Counted from the first letter of the stretch, positions 37,290 through 47,488 are shown. The stretch: 64,000 bases of DNA from Myoxocephalus aenaeus (GCA_038501785.1 JBAMJR010000484.1:43501-107500), one strand, 5' to 3'. Numbers and translations are program-made. Notes: generated from the letters alone by a model not told the origin.

Positions 37290-37690
37290 TAATGAAGCAG
37301 CAGAGAGGAGGAGAGACAGGAGGGAGGGAAGAGGAGAGGAAAGAAGGAAAACAGCTATGCAGAGGCAGGCTGAGTGAAGGAAGAACAGATGAACAAAGAA
37401 GTCATGAAATAAAAGAAAGGAAAGACAAGAGAGAGAAGACAAAAGATGCAAAAGGAGGTCAAAGAGAGAAAAGCAGGAAGGAATTAAAGAAGGAGACAGA
37501 GCCAGACAAAGGAAGGACAATATGAGGACAGAGAGAAAGGAAAAGGAAATAAAAAAGAGATGCAGACTCAGATGGAAAGGAAATAAATGTAAGAAGACAG
37601 GAAGGAAAAGAAAGAAATAAGACGAGTTGAATCAGAAAGAGAAAAGGAAAGAAGCGATAAAAGAAGGAAGGAAGAAAGGAAGGAAGCAAT
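37290..37690. repeat. Polypurine (GA-rich) tract
   Basis: About 400 bp in which the plus strand is almost all A and G, with blocks such as GGAGGAGAGACAGGAGG, AAGGAAAGACAAGAGAG and AAGGAAGGAAGGAAG. Few pyrimidines interrupt it. Frames across it are low-complexity and not credible as genes. Such tracts can form triplex DNA. Confidence 0.85.
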
Positions 37691-37728
37691 GTGATGGAGA
37701 GAGCATTATATTCTAGCTACGTCAAGAT

Positions 37729-39612
37729 CTACATCAGGAGCTACATCAAGAGCTACCTCAAGATCTACATCAAGAGCTACATCAAGATCTACATCAAGAG
37801 CTACGTCAATATCTACATCAAGATCTACATCAAGAGCTACATCAAGAGCTACATCAAGATCTACATCAAGAGCTACATCAAGATCTACATCAGGAGCTAC
37901 ATCAAGATCTACATCAGGAGCTACATCATGATCTACATCAAGAGCTACATCAAGATCTACATCAGGAGCTACATCAAGATCTACATCAGGAGCTACATCA
38001 TGATCTACATCAAGAGCTACATCAAGATCTACATCAAGATCTACATCAAGATCTACATCAAGAGCTACGTCAATATCTACATCAAGATCTACATCAAGAG
38101 CTACATCAAGAGCTACATCAAGATCTACATCAAGAGCTACATCAAGATCTACATCAGGAGCTACATCAAGATCTACATCAAGATCTACATCAAGAGCTAC
38201 GTCAAGATCTACATCAGGAGCTACATCAAGATCTACATCAAGATCTACATCAAGAGCTACGTCAAGATCTACATCAGGAGCTACATCAAGATCTACATCA
38301 AGATCTACATCAGGAGCTACATCATGATCTACATCAGGAGCTACATCAAGATCTACATCAGGAGCTACATCAAGATCTACATCAAGATCTACATCAAGAT
38401 CTACATCAAGAGCTACATCAAGATCTACATCAAGATCTACATCAAGAGGTACATCAAGATCTACATCAAGATCTACATCAAGATCTACATCAGGAGCTAC
38501 ATCAAGATCTACGTCAAGATCTACATCATGATCTACATCAGGAGCTACATCAAGATCTACGTCAAGATCTACATCAAGATCTACATCAAGAGCTACATCA
38601 GGAGCTACATCAAGATCTACGTCAAGATCTACATCATGATCTACATCAGGAGCTACATCAAGATCTACGTCAAGATCTACATCATGATCTACATCAGGAG
38701 CTACATCAAGATCTACGTCAAGATCTACATCAAGAGCTACATCAGGAGCTACATCAAGATCTACGTCAAGATCTACGTCAAGATCTACATCAAGATCTAC
38801 ATCAAGAGCTACATCAAGAGCTACATCAAGAGCTACATCAAGATCTACGTCAAGATCTACATCAAGATCTACATCAAGAGCTACATCAAGATCTACATCA
38901 AGATCTACGTCAAGAGCTACATCAAGAGCTACATCAAGAGCTACATCAAGATCTACATCAAGAGCTACATCAAGAGCTACATCAAGATCTACATCAAGAT
39001 CTACATCAAGATCTACATCAGGAGCTACATCAAGATCTACGTCAAGATCTACATCAAGAGCTACATCAAGATCTACATCAAGATCTACATCAAGATCTAC
39101 ATCAAGAGCTACATCAAGAGCTACATCAAGAGCTACATCAAGATCTACATCAAGAGCTACATCAAGATCTACATCAGGAGCTACATCAAGATCTACGTCA
39201 AGAGCTACATCAAGAGCTACATCAAGATATACATCAGGAGCTACATCAAGATATACATCAGGAGCTACATCAAGATCTACATCAAGATCTACATCAAGAG
39301 CTACATCAAGATCTACATCAAGAGCTACATCAAGAGCTACATAAGCAGCTACATCAAGAGCTACATCAGGAGCTACATCAAGAGCTACATCAAGAGCTAC
39401 ATCAAGAGCTACATAAGGAGCTACATCAAGAGCTACATCAGGAGCTACATCAAGAGCTACATCAAGAGCTACATCAAGAGCTACATAAGCAGCTACATCA
39501 AGAGCTACATCAGGAGCTACATCAAGAGCTACATCAAGAGCTACATCAAGAGCAACATAAGGAGCTACATCAAGAGCTACATCAAGAGCTACATCAAGAG
39601 CAACACTAGGAG
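37729..39612. repeat. 12-bp minisatellite (AGCTACATCAAG / ATCTACATCAAG)
   Basis: About 157 copies of a 12-bp unit. Variants alternate AGC/ATC at the start and AAG/AGG/ATG at the end, with GTCAAG, ATAAGC or ATAAGG forms clustered at the right. Because 12 is a multiple of three, frames of about 660 codons stay open on both strands (YIKS/YIKI on plus, LDVA/LDVD on minus). This is a property of the unit. Confidence 0.97.
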
Positions 39613-39874
39613 CACTGAATTGAAGAAGAAAACAACTTGTTATGAAGCTTGTTATATTTGTATCCTTGAAGCACAAAAAGATTATATTTAATATTCATAT
39701 CCACCTAAGAAACAATTAACGTTTAAGTGTCCCCAGATGGAAGGTAAATCCCCACAGTTTGACACACACTCTTTGACACACACTCTCGTGTCCAGTCGCC
39801 CTTTCAGTATTTCAGTATGCTGTAAAGCATGAAGGTCTACATCAGTACTCTGTCCACAGCTGACTTTGTTATGT

Positions 39875-39914
<40 letters not shown>

Positions 39915-40165
39915 CGTGCGTGCGTGTGTGGTCTCACAGTCACATCGTGGACACACATCAAGGTTAACCTTCCTTCAGGATGATGAGCTGCACATCTTCA
40001 TCACAAATACACATTAGTGGTTTTATGGTTCATGTTTTTATTCGATGTGCAGCATTGACTCGTCTCTCTGCTGCTGAGAGATGTCAAGACGCCGTAAAAC
40101 CTCTCGGAGACGGCAGTCTGGACAAAGTGTCTCACATAGATTCTCTCTCCTAGCAACAGTCAACA
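39613..40165. other. Single-copy spacer with (GT)n
   Basis: Mostly single-copy sequence with a (GT)n plus (GCGT)n tract at about 39,878-39,930. No gene recognised. Confidence 0.6.
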
Positions 40166-40171
40166 TTGCCA

Positions 40172-40632
40172 GTCTAACACCATCAGATACTGGTCTCTGT
40201 GATGGACTCAGTCCAACGCCATCAGATACTGGTCTCTGTGATGGACTCAGTCTAACACCATCAGATACTGGTCTCTGTGATGGACTCAGTCCAACACCAT
40301 CAGATACTGGTCTCTGTGATGGACTCAGTCCAACACCATCAGATACTGGTCTCTGTGATGGACTCAGTCCAACACCATCAGATACTGGTCTCTGTGATGG
40401 ACTCAGTCCAACGCCATCAGATACTGGTCTCTGTGATGGACTCAGTCCAACACCATCAGATACTGGTCTCTGTGATGGACTCAGTCCAACACCATCAGAT
40501 ACTGGTCTCTGTGATGGACTCAGTCCAACACCATCAGATACTGGTCTCTGTGATGGACTCAGTCCAACACCATCAGATACTGGTCTCTGTGATGGACTCA
40601 GTCCAACACCATCAGATACTGGTCTCTGTGAT
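40172..40632. repeat. 39-bp minisatellite, about 12 copies
   Basis: A 39-bp unit containing CCATCAGATACTGGTCTC and TGTGATGGACTCAGTCC is repeated about 12 times with very few differences (ACACC/ACGCC, TCCA/TCTA). Being 13 codons long and stop-free, it leaves long frames on both strands: a plus-strand frame from 40,081 (201 codons) and a minus-strand frame from 40,787 (249 codons, repeat SPSQRPVSDGVGL). Neither flank has a recognisable domain. I treat it as a young minisatellite. Confidence 0.95.
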
Positions 40633-40639
40633 GAAGAAG

Positions 40640-41077
40640 AAATAGTTCCTTTGTTCTGCTGTTCAGGCGGCGGAGTGGGACATTGAGACACCGGAAGTAA
40701 AAGGACTTTGGTTATGCAGACTGTTATGTGGCTGAATCTACCTTTTTTGTAGTCAGCGAAGAAGAAAATCTCCACCGCTGACGACATAGAACCAACAGGG
40801 ACACAGGGATTGAGCGGAGGTGTTGAATGGGGAGGGGACTAATCATTGGAGGCCGTAAGCCCAGCGACTGAAGACTATATAACACGGCGAAGATCTTTGT
40901 GCCAGACTTCCTGTTTGAACGCAGAGGCGGCAGGTAACTGGGTCAGACCGGAGGTCCTCGATCGAGCACTGCATTCACTGTTTGTCATCACCTTTTATTA
41001 AATTATGTTATTATAACTCATTGGATTCAGGACTTTTCTCCTTGCACGACCACCCAGGATTTTAGGACAATCTTTCA
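40640..41077. other. Single-copy region with promoter-like and donor-like motifs
   Basis: The plus strand has ACTATATAACACG at about 40,874, and about 65 bp further CGGCAG followed by GTAACTGG, which looks like a splice donor. The minus strand has an ATG at 40,787 after a CpG-containing stretch. None of this is tied to a recognisable gene. The right end runs into an L2 fragment. Confidence 0.3.
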
Positions 41078-41190
41078 ATAACAATAGTTTATTTGAGGAC
41101 TTTCAGTCAGGATTTAGAAAGCATCATAGCACAGAGACAGCACTAGTGACAATTACTAATGACCTTCTAGTTGCATCAGAGAGGGGACTT
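41078..41190 (+). mobile_element. L2 LINE RT fragment that seeds the 45-bp array
   Basis: The plus strand reads NNSLFEDFQSGFRKHHSTE and then TALVTITNDLLVASERG. This is the same segment, nearly residue for residue, as in the L2 RT at 29.4-30.8 kb. The fragment starts abruptly and continues in frame into the 45-bp array. It has no further RT sequence after the array. Confidence 0.9.
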
Positions 41191-42258
41191 GTCTCTGTTC
41201 TGGTCTTGTTAGACCTTAGTGCTGATAAAGGACTTGTCTCTGTTCTGGTCTTGTTAGACCTTAGTGCTGATAAAGGACTTGTCTCTGTTCTGGTCTTGTT
41301 AGACCTTAGTGCTGATAAAGGACTTGTCTCTGTTCTGGTCTTGTTAGACCTTAGTGCTGATAAAGGACTTGTCTCTGTACTGGTCTTGTTAGACCTTAGT
41401 GCTGTTAAAGGACTTGTCTCTGTTCTGGTCTTGTTAGACCTTAGTGCTGATAAAGGACTTGTCTCTGTACTGGTCTTGTTAGACCTTAGTGCTGATAAAG
41501 GACTTGTCTCTGTACTGGTCTTGTTAGACCTTAGTGCTGATAAAGGACTTGTCTCTGTACTGGTCTTGTTAGACCTTAGTGCTGATAAAGGACTTGTCTC
41601 TGTTCTGGTCTTGTTAGACCTTAGTGCTGATAAAGGACTTGTCTCTGTTCTGGTCTTGTTAGACCTTAGTGCTGATAAAGGACTTGTCTCTGTTCTGGTC
41701 TTGTTAGACCTTAGTGCTGATAAAGGACTTGTCTCTGTACTGGTCTTGTTAGACCTTAGTGCTGATAAAGGACTTGTCTCTGTTCTGGTCTTGTTAGACC
41801 TTAGTGCTGATAAAGGACTTGTCTCTGTACTGGTCTTGTTAGACCTTAGTGCTGATAAAGGACTTGTCTCTGTACTGGTCTTGTTAGACCTTAGTGCTGA
41901 TAAAGGACTTGTCTCTGTACTGGTCTTGTTAGACCTTAGTGCTGATAAAGGACTTGTCTCTGTTCTGGTCTTGTTAGACCTTAGTGCTGATAAAGGACTT
42001 GTCTCTGTTCTGGTCTTGTTAGACCTTAGTGCTGATAAAGGACTTGTCTCTGTTCTGGTCTTGTTAGACCTTAGTGCTGATAAAGGACTTGTCTCTGTTC
42101 TGGTCTTGTTAGACCTTAGTGCTGATAAAGGACTTGTCTCTGTTCTGGTCTTGTTAGACCTTAGTGCTGATAAAGGACTTGTCTCTGTTCTGGTCTTGTT
42201 AGACCTTAGTGCTGATAAAGGACTTGTCTCTGTACTGGTCTTGTTAGACCTTAGTCCT
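41191..42258 (+). repeat. 45-bp minisatellite made from an L2 RT motif-A segment
   Basis: 24 tandem copies of a 45-bp unit encode, in frame, (D)(K/R)GLVSVLVLLDLSA. The unit equals 15 consecutive codons of L2 RT, from the residue after VAS to the A just before FDTID (motif A). Copies are nearly identical; the main variant is TCTGTTCTGG against TCTGTACTGG, plus one GTTAAAG and a final AGTCCTGAT. The frame from 41,146 to 42,369 is open through the array and ends in unrelated microsatellite sequence. No complete RT core is present, so no RT activity is expected. Confidence 0.95.
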
Positions 42259-42663
42259 GATCAGTGGCGGGCCGTGCGTTTTCGAGCTAGGCCTTCAGTG
42301 CCATATAGTCCACATCAGGGGCGGGCTGGGGGAAAACACACACACACACACTCTGTCCTGACCCAATGAACAGACAGGGAACAGACTTCAAGCCTAGCGT
42401 GTGTGTGAGGACATACTTAATGACACAAATGTCCTGTCCTGTCCTGACACACACACACACACACACACACACTTCCCCCAGACTAAAAGTGGACACATCT
42501 CAAGGTGATGAGTCATACAGAGGAATCAGGTTAATAAGACTGTTTACGTCACCAGTGTCCTCTCACAAGGTCACTTATGGGACTTTTTGTTTCTATTCTT
42601 CATGTGTTCATGTTGGAACTAGACACTGAAGCCTTTGTTCCACCAGCTGCTGTAACGCAGACG
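42259..42663. other. Single-copy spacer with (CA)n tracts
   Basis: After the array comes a segment starting CAGTGGCGGGCCGTGCG, which looks like the end of a dispersed repeat, but I could not place it. (CA)n tracts lie at about 42,338-42,352 and 42,447-42,471. No gene recognised. Confidence 0.45.
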
Positions 42664-42758
42664 GTTCTATCATAGAGGGTCTATTATAGAGGGTATATTA
42701 TAGAGGGTTCTATCATAGAGGGTTATATTATAGAGGGTATATCATAGAGGGTTCTATC
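42664..42758. repeat. ATAGAGGGT-type minisatellite, left part
   Basis: Short array of TCTATCATAGAGGG and TATTATAGAGGG units of about 15 bp. The same units reappear at 45,885, on the far side of the LINE and SINE, so those elements seem to have inserted into this array. Confidence 0.85.
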
Positions 42759-42939
42759 AGAATCAGAATCAGCTTTAATGGCCATGTAAATTTGCACATA
42801 CATGGAATTTGACTCCGGTTTCACTTGCTCTTCGTACTTTTTTTTTTTCACACACAATATACAAGATAAATATAAAAAATATAAAAAGGACATTAAAGAC
42901 AGTAGTAAAACAACAAAAAAGTGCAGATAGTGCAGATGA

Positions 42940-44215
42940 AGAGTCTGTTTAACTGTTCATCAGAGTGACTCCAGTGGGAAGAAGCTGTTCCTGTGTCTGG
43001 TGGTTTTGGCGTACAATGCTCTGTAGCGCCTTCCAGAGGGGAGGAGGTGAACAGCTTGTGTCCAGGGTGTGAGGGTCTACAGGGTGTGAGGGTCTACAGG
43101 GTGAGAGGGTCTACAGGGTGTGAGGGTCTACAGGGTGTGAGGGGTCTGTGGTGATCTTTACAGCCCGCTTCCTGACTCTGGAGGTGTGCAAGTCCAGGAT
43201 GGAGAGCAGGCTGGAACCAATGGTTCTCTCTGCAGACCTGACGATCCGTTGGAGTCTGACTCTGTCCTGTTTGGTGATCCAGACCACACAGTGATGAAGA
43301 GCAGAGGACAGGCTGGATGATGGCGGAGTAAAACAGGATCAGGTGTAGTCGTTGGTGTAGAGGGAGAAGAGCAGTGGAGAGAGCACACATCCCTGGGGGG
43401 CGCCAGTGCTTATAGTCCGGGTGCTGGATATGATTTTTCCCAGCCTCACCTGCTGCGTCCTGTCTGTCAGGAAGTTTGTGATCCACCGGCAGGTGGGGGC
43501 TGGCACGGTGAGCTGGGAGAGTTTGGGTTGAAGAACCTTTGGGATGATCGTGTTGAATGCAGAGCTGACGTCCACAAACAGAACCCTTGCATATCTCCCT
43601 GGGGAGTCGAGGTGTTGCAGAATATGGTGCAGTCCCATATTTACTGCATCATCCACCGACCTGTTTGCACGGTAGGCAAACTGCAGGGGGTCCAGCAGGG
43701 GCCCTGTGAGGTCCTTCAGATGGGTCAACACCAGCCTCTCAAAGGACTTCATGACCACAGACGTCAGGGCGACGGGTCTGTAGTCATTTAATCCTGTGAT
43801 GGAGGATTTCTTGGGGACCGGGATGATCAAGGAGCGCTTGAAGCAGGAAGGGACTTCACACAGCTCCAGTGATCGGTTGAAGATCTCCGTGAAGATGGGA
43901 GCCAGCTGGTCAGCACAGACTTTCAGGCAGGAGGGGGACACACCGTCTGGGCCCGGAGCCTTCCTGATCTTCTGTCTCTGAAAGAGCCGACTCACATCCT
44001 CTTCGCAGATCCTCAGTGCCGGTAGGGGGTTGGATGGGAGAGGTGAGGCAGAGTGTGGAGGTGATTGTTCGATGATGGAGCAGTTGGGCGGGGTGGAAGT
44101 GGGCTTGTCAAACCTGCAATAAAAGACATTCAGGTCGTCAGCCAGTCGGTGATTGTCCTCAGTGGGGGAGATGGTCTCTTGTAGTTGGTGAGTACCTCCA
44201 GGCCTCTCCAAACTG
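42940..44215 (-). pseudogene. Rex1-like reverse transcriptase, catalytic box deleted
   Basis: The main frame (44,211 down to 43,339) shows RKAPGPDGVSPSCLK, LNDYRPVALTSVVMKSFERL, LQFAYRANRSVDDAV, VLFVDVSSAFNTI (motif A) and GAPQGCVLSPLLFSLYTND (motif B). Directly after YTNDYT comes a stop. The next recognisable part (FYSAIIQPVL, then RLQRIVRSAERTIGSSL) is from well downstream in the family, so the segment with the FADD box (motif C) is missing. Later parts (PSGRRYRALYAKTTRHRNSFF near 42,990) sit in other frames. It would reverse-transcribe LINE RNA if intact; this copy cannot. Confidence 0.85.
43068..43142. repeat. 17-18-bp tandem repeat inside the LINE relic
   Basis: About four copies of an AGGGTGTGAGGGTCTAC unit (one with GTGAGAGGG). 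They lie in the part of the RT frame that reads DPSHPVDPHTL on the minus strand, so the repeat grew from LINE coding sequence. Confidence 0.85.
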
Positions 44216-45319
44216 ACGAGGGGTCGTTGGCTGAAAACTTTTTTTCCAGCTTATCAGTGTAGCTCTTCTTAGCTACCTTGATCTCCCTCATTAGTGTGTT
44301 CCTGGCCTGGTTGTACAGAGTCCTGTCCCCCCCTCTGTAGGCCTCCTCTTTAGCCCGACGAAGCTGCCTGAGTTTTGCAGTGAACCAGGGTTTATTGTTG
44401 TTGAATGTGCAGAAGGTTTTTGTCGGCACACACATGTCCTCACAAAAGCTGATATATGACGTCACAGTGTCAGTTAGCTCATCCAGGTCTGTAGCAGCAG
44501 CCTCAAAAACACTCCAATCAGTGGAGGCAAAGCAGGACTGTAGCTCCAGCTTGGCCTCGTTGGTCCATCTCTTCACAGTCTTCACCACAGGCTTTGCAGA
44601 TTTTAGTTTCTGCCTGTAGGACGGGAGAAGATGAACCAGACAGTGATCAGAGAGTCCCAAAGCTGCAGGAGGGACTGAGCGGTATGCATCCTTCAGTACA
44701 GTGTAGCAGTGGTCCAGTGTGTTTTTGTCCCTGGTGCTACACTTAATGTGCTGTCTGTATTTTGGCAGTTCTTTGCTGAGGTTTGCTCTATTAAAGTCCC
44801 CAAGAACAATGAGCAGGGAGTCTGGGTGTTTGTGCTCCATGGTGGTGATCTGCTCTGCCAGGTGTTGGAGTGCCTCACTCACACAGGCCTGAGGTGGGAT
44901 GTACACACCGACCAGGATGAATGAGGAAAACTCCCGCGGTGAATAAAATGGTTTGCAGTCTATTAAAATTGTTTCTAGGTGCGGGCTGCATGATTCCTTT
45001 AACACCGTGACATCTCTGCACCAACCTTCGTTAATATAAAAACAGATGCCGCCTCCCCTCGTTTTCCCCGACAGAGCCGTTACGCGGTCCGCTCGGTGGA
45101 GTTGAAGCCCGGCAGATGTAGTGCGCTGTCCGGGATGTGCGCACCGAGCCAGGTTTCGGTGAAGCAGAGGGCGGCAGATCTGCTAAAGTCCCTATTAGTT
45201 CTGTTCAGGAGCAGCAGTTCATCCATCTTGTTCGCCAGAGAGCGGACGTTCGCCAGATGGATTGATGGGAGCGCAGTTCGAAATCCTCGCTGGCGCACTT
45301 TAACAAGCGCTCCTGTCAA
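44125..45319 (-). pseudogene. Rex1-like AP endonuclease domain, frameshifted
   Basis: The N-terminal piece (45,319-45,080) reads LANVRSLANKMDELLLLNR and ALCFTETWLGAHIPDSAL. It hits a stop and continues in another frame from about 45,065 with SGKTRGGGICFYINEGWC and FILVGVYIPPQ, then LIVLGDFNRANL (the GDFN motif) and ALGLSDHCLVHLLP (SDH motif), down to about 44,130 where it shifts again into the RT frame. The endonuclease would nick target DNA for priming. Key catalytic motifs remain, but the protein is split by at least two frameshifts. Confidence 0.88.
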
Positions 45320-45395
45320 TCCTCACTTTAACAAGCGCTCCTGTCAATCCTCACTTTAACAAGCGCTCCTGTCAATCCTCACTTTATCAAGCGCT
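45297..45395. repeat. 28-bp tandem repeat in the 5' part of the LINE relic
   Basis: Three and a half copies of a 28-bp unit containing ACTTTAACAAGCGCTCCTG followed by TCAATCCTC. On the minus strand it repeats the GALVKVR codons at the start of the endonuclease frame. Since 28 is not a multiple of three, the expansion breaks the frame. Confidence 0.85.
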
Positions 45396-45639
45396 CCTCG
45401 CGCTTCCCCCGTCTGCGTCTCCGGCGAATTCCGAGAAGAGCCGCTGCTCCTCCAACCAAAATCTCAGTAAAGTATTCCGGTTCAATGAAAACCGGTGAAA
45501 AAAATTGTCCAGTGGTTTCACAGAAGTTTAAAGTTCCTCCCTGCTGAATGTGATCAGAAAGGGAGAGCTGGAGACGAGACAAACAAACAAAAACAGAAAA
45601 AGTAAGAGCGAGCGCAGCGCAGTACCGAGGCTGCCATCC

Positions 45640-45856
45640 GCGGCTGTAGCTCAGGGGGATGAGTGGTCGTCCCGCAACCACAAGGTAGGCGGTTCGATCC
45701 CCAGTCCCCCCATAGCTCACATGTCTCATGTCCCTGAGCAAGACACTGAACCCTCAGCTGCTCCCCGGGCGCCTCACAGTCTGCCCACTGCTCCCTATCC
45801 AGGGATGGGTCACATGCAGAGAAGAATTTCCCCAAGGGGATTAATTAAGTGCATGT
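45640..45856 (+). mobile_element. tRNA-derived SINE
   Basis: The 5' part resembles a tRNA gene: TAGCTCAGGGGGATGAGTGG fits a pol III A box (about 45,647) and GGTTCGATCCC fits a B box (about 45,691-45,701). The body continues with GAGCAAGACACTGAACCC, and the 3' part has ATGCAGAGAAGAATTTCCCC then AAGGGGATTAATTAAG, a tail common in fish SINEs. It probably depends on a partner LINE for movement. The head lacks a clean acceptor stem and a 3' tRNA half, so it is not a functional tRNA gene. Confidence 0.85.
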
Positions 45857-45884
45857 TTCTTTTTTCTTTTTTCTTCTTTTGCAT

Positions 45885-46092
45885 CATAGAGGGTTCTATC
45901 ATAGAGAGTCTATTATAGAGGGTTCTATCTAGACGGTTCATTATACAGGGTTTTATCATGGAGGGTTTTAGGGGATATTTCTTAAAGAGGGTCATCTAAT
46001 AGAGATATTTATTATAGAGGGTCATCTAATAGAGATATTTATTATAGAGGGTCATGTAATAGAGATATTTATTATAGAGGGTCGTCTTTTAG
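45885..46092. repeat. ATAGAGGGT-type minisatellite, right part, and 30-bp repeat
   Basis: Resumes the TCTATCATAGAGGG units found left of the LINE (45,885-45,965). A 30-bp unit, GTCATCTAATAGAGATATTT followed by ATTATAGAGG, follows in three clear copies from 45,991, with a degenerate fourth. Confidence 0.88.
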
Positions 46093-46845
46093 AAAGGTTT
46101 CTTATCAAGGGTCGATGAAACACTTTCAACTCTTGGCCTTTCTTTACAAACACTCCGGCAACATGTGATGTTTAACATTGTGTTCATGTCCCAGATCAGC
46201 TGATGAAACCGAACATGGAAATATTTCTCTTAGCTTCCTGTCTTCTCACACACACCAGGAACCACTGGCTTCCTGTTGCCAGGGGACGGATCTCAACAGG
46301 AGCAGATTTAAGCTCCTTCAATTAGACCTGCCTAATGAACCACAGCTCCCCTTTAATACTGGACCTCAATGAGAGGACCAAGTCCCTCTAACGCAGGACA
46401 CCATTAGAGCATTGCTCTGCTGATGGGACCCCTCACTGTGAGACTGATCACTGGCACTCTGTCTGCACATAATGTGGCAGTGGACGAGGCAGCCTGGCTG
46501 TTTGAAGACTTGAGGAAACAGATTCTGCTGGGGAGGGTTTATAGTGCTTCTAATGCAAACCTGCACTCTAATCTGGACCTGGAAGCAGTTTGAACATTCT
46601 GTTTCCAAAGAGAAAGCCAGACGGAAATACAAAGACTTCCCTGACGTATGACCACAGACTGTAAGACGTCAACCTGGACTGATGTTATGAGCATCTGCTT
46701 TATGGTCTGTATGTCTCTAAATGACCATAATTTACTAAATGAACATCATGCTGTATTGAAGAAGACTTGAAACTAGAGATTGAGACATAAACTCATGTTT
46801 ACAATGTTTACTGAGGGAATACATCAAGAGAAGTAGAGTCATTTA
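46093..46845. other. Single-copy region, no gene recognised
   Basis: About 750 bp without long frames, tandem repeats or recognisable mobile-element motifs. Short frames near 46,178-46,372 (plus) and 46,366-46,632 (minus) have no domain I can identify. Confidence 0.55.
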
Positions 46846-47488
46846 TATAGACTTCTATACAACCAGAGGAGTCGCCCCCTGGTGGTCAGGAGAGAGAATG
46901 CAGCTTTAACACATGAAGCACAGACTTCTATACAACCAGAGGAGTCGCCCCCTGGTGGTCAGGAGAGAGAATGCAGCTTTAACACATGAAGCACAGACTT
47001 CTATACAACCAGAGGAGTCGCCCCCTGGTGGTCAGGAGAGAGAATGCAGCTTTAACACATGAAGCATAGACTTCTATACAACCAGAGGAGTCGCCCCCTG
47101 GTGGTCAGGAGAGAGAATGCAGCTTTAACACATGAAGCATATACTTCTATACAACCAGAGGAGTCGCCCCCTGGTGGTCAGGAGAGAGAATGCAGCTTTA
47201 ACACATGAAGCATAGACTTCTATACAACCAGAGGAGTCGCCCCCTGGTGGTCAGGAGAGAGAATGCAGCTTTAACACATGAAGCACAGACTTCTATACAA
47301 CCAGAGGAGTCGCCCCCTGGTGGTCAGGAGAGAGAATGCAGCTTTAACACATGAAGCATAGACTTCTATACAACCAGAGGAGTCGCCCCCTGGTGGTCAG
47401 GAGAGAGAATGCAGCTTTAACACATGAAGCATAGACTTCTATACAACCAGAGGAGTCGCCCCCTGGTGGGCAGGAGAGAGAATGTAGA
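46846..47488. repeat. 73-bp minisatellite, nine copies, each with a CTCF-like core
   Basis: Nine nearly identical copies of a 73-bp unit, including ACTTCTATACAACCAGAGG, GTCGCCCCCTGGTGGTC and ATGCAGCTTTAACACATGAA. Read on the minus strand, every copy carries GACCACCAGGGGGCGAC, which contains the vertebrate CTCF core CCACCAGGGGGCG without mismatch (the ninth copy has a GCC start). The cores lie 73 bp apart from 46,873 on, all in the same orientation. Copies 1-8 differ at only one or two bases (CACAG/CATAG/CATAT). Binding is inferred, not shown. Confidence 0.93.

Larger units (their letters stand above)
42759..45540 (-). mobile_element. Rex1/Babar-like LINE relic, internally deleted
   Basis: A non-LTR element on the minus strand. 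Its 3' end at 42,759 has (TCAGAA)n and the CTTTAATGGCCATGTAAATT tail. Upstream are the end of RT, the RT core, an AP-type endonuclease and a 5' part ending near 45,540 (boundary uncertain; arginine-rich frame near 45,400-45,450). Stops, frameshifts and a deletion inactivate it. The family call (Rex1, CR1-related) rests on recalled protein motifs and the tail, and is less certain than the LINE call itself. Confidence 0.85.

Noticed and set aside
37691..39691. A 666-codon lysine/isoleucine/tyrosine-rich protein on the plus strand
   Set aside because: The 12-bp unit leaves both strands open for about 660 codons. The non-repeat ends have no recognisable domain.
40081..40686. SR-like protein beginning MSRRRKTSRRR
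   Set aside because: Only about 30 residues precede the 39-bp repeat, and the opposite strand is open too. No homolog comes to mind.
42262..42320. hAT-type terminal inverted repeat (CAGTGGCGGGCCGTG)
   Set aside because: The start looks like the end of a dispersed DNA element, but I found no partner repeat, target duplication or transposase nearby.
45640..45712. Functional tRNA gene
   Set aside because: A and B boxes are present, but the acceptor stem and 3' half do not fold as a tRNA, and a SINE body and tail follow.
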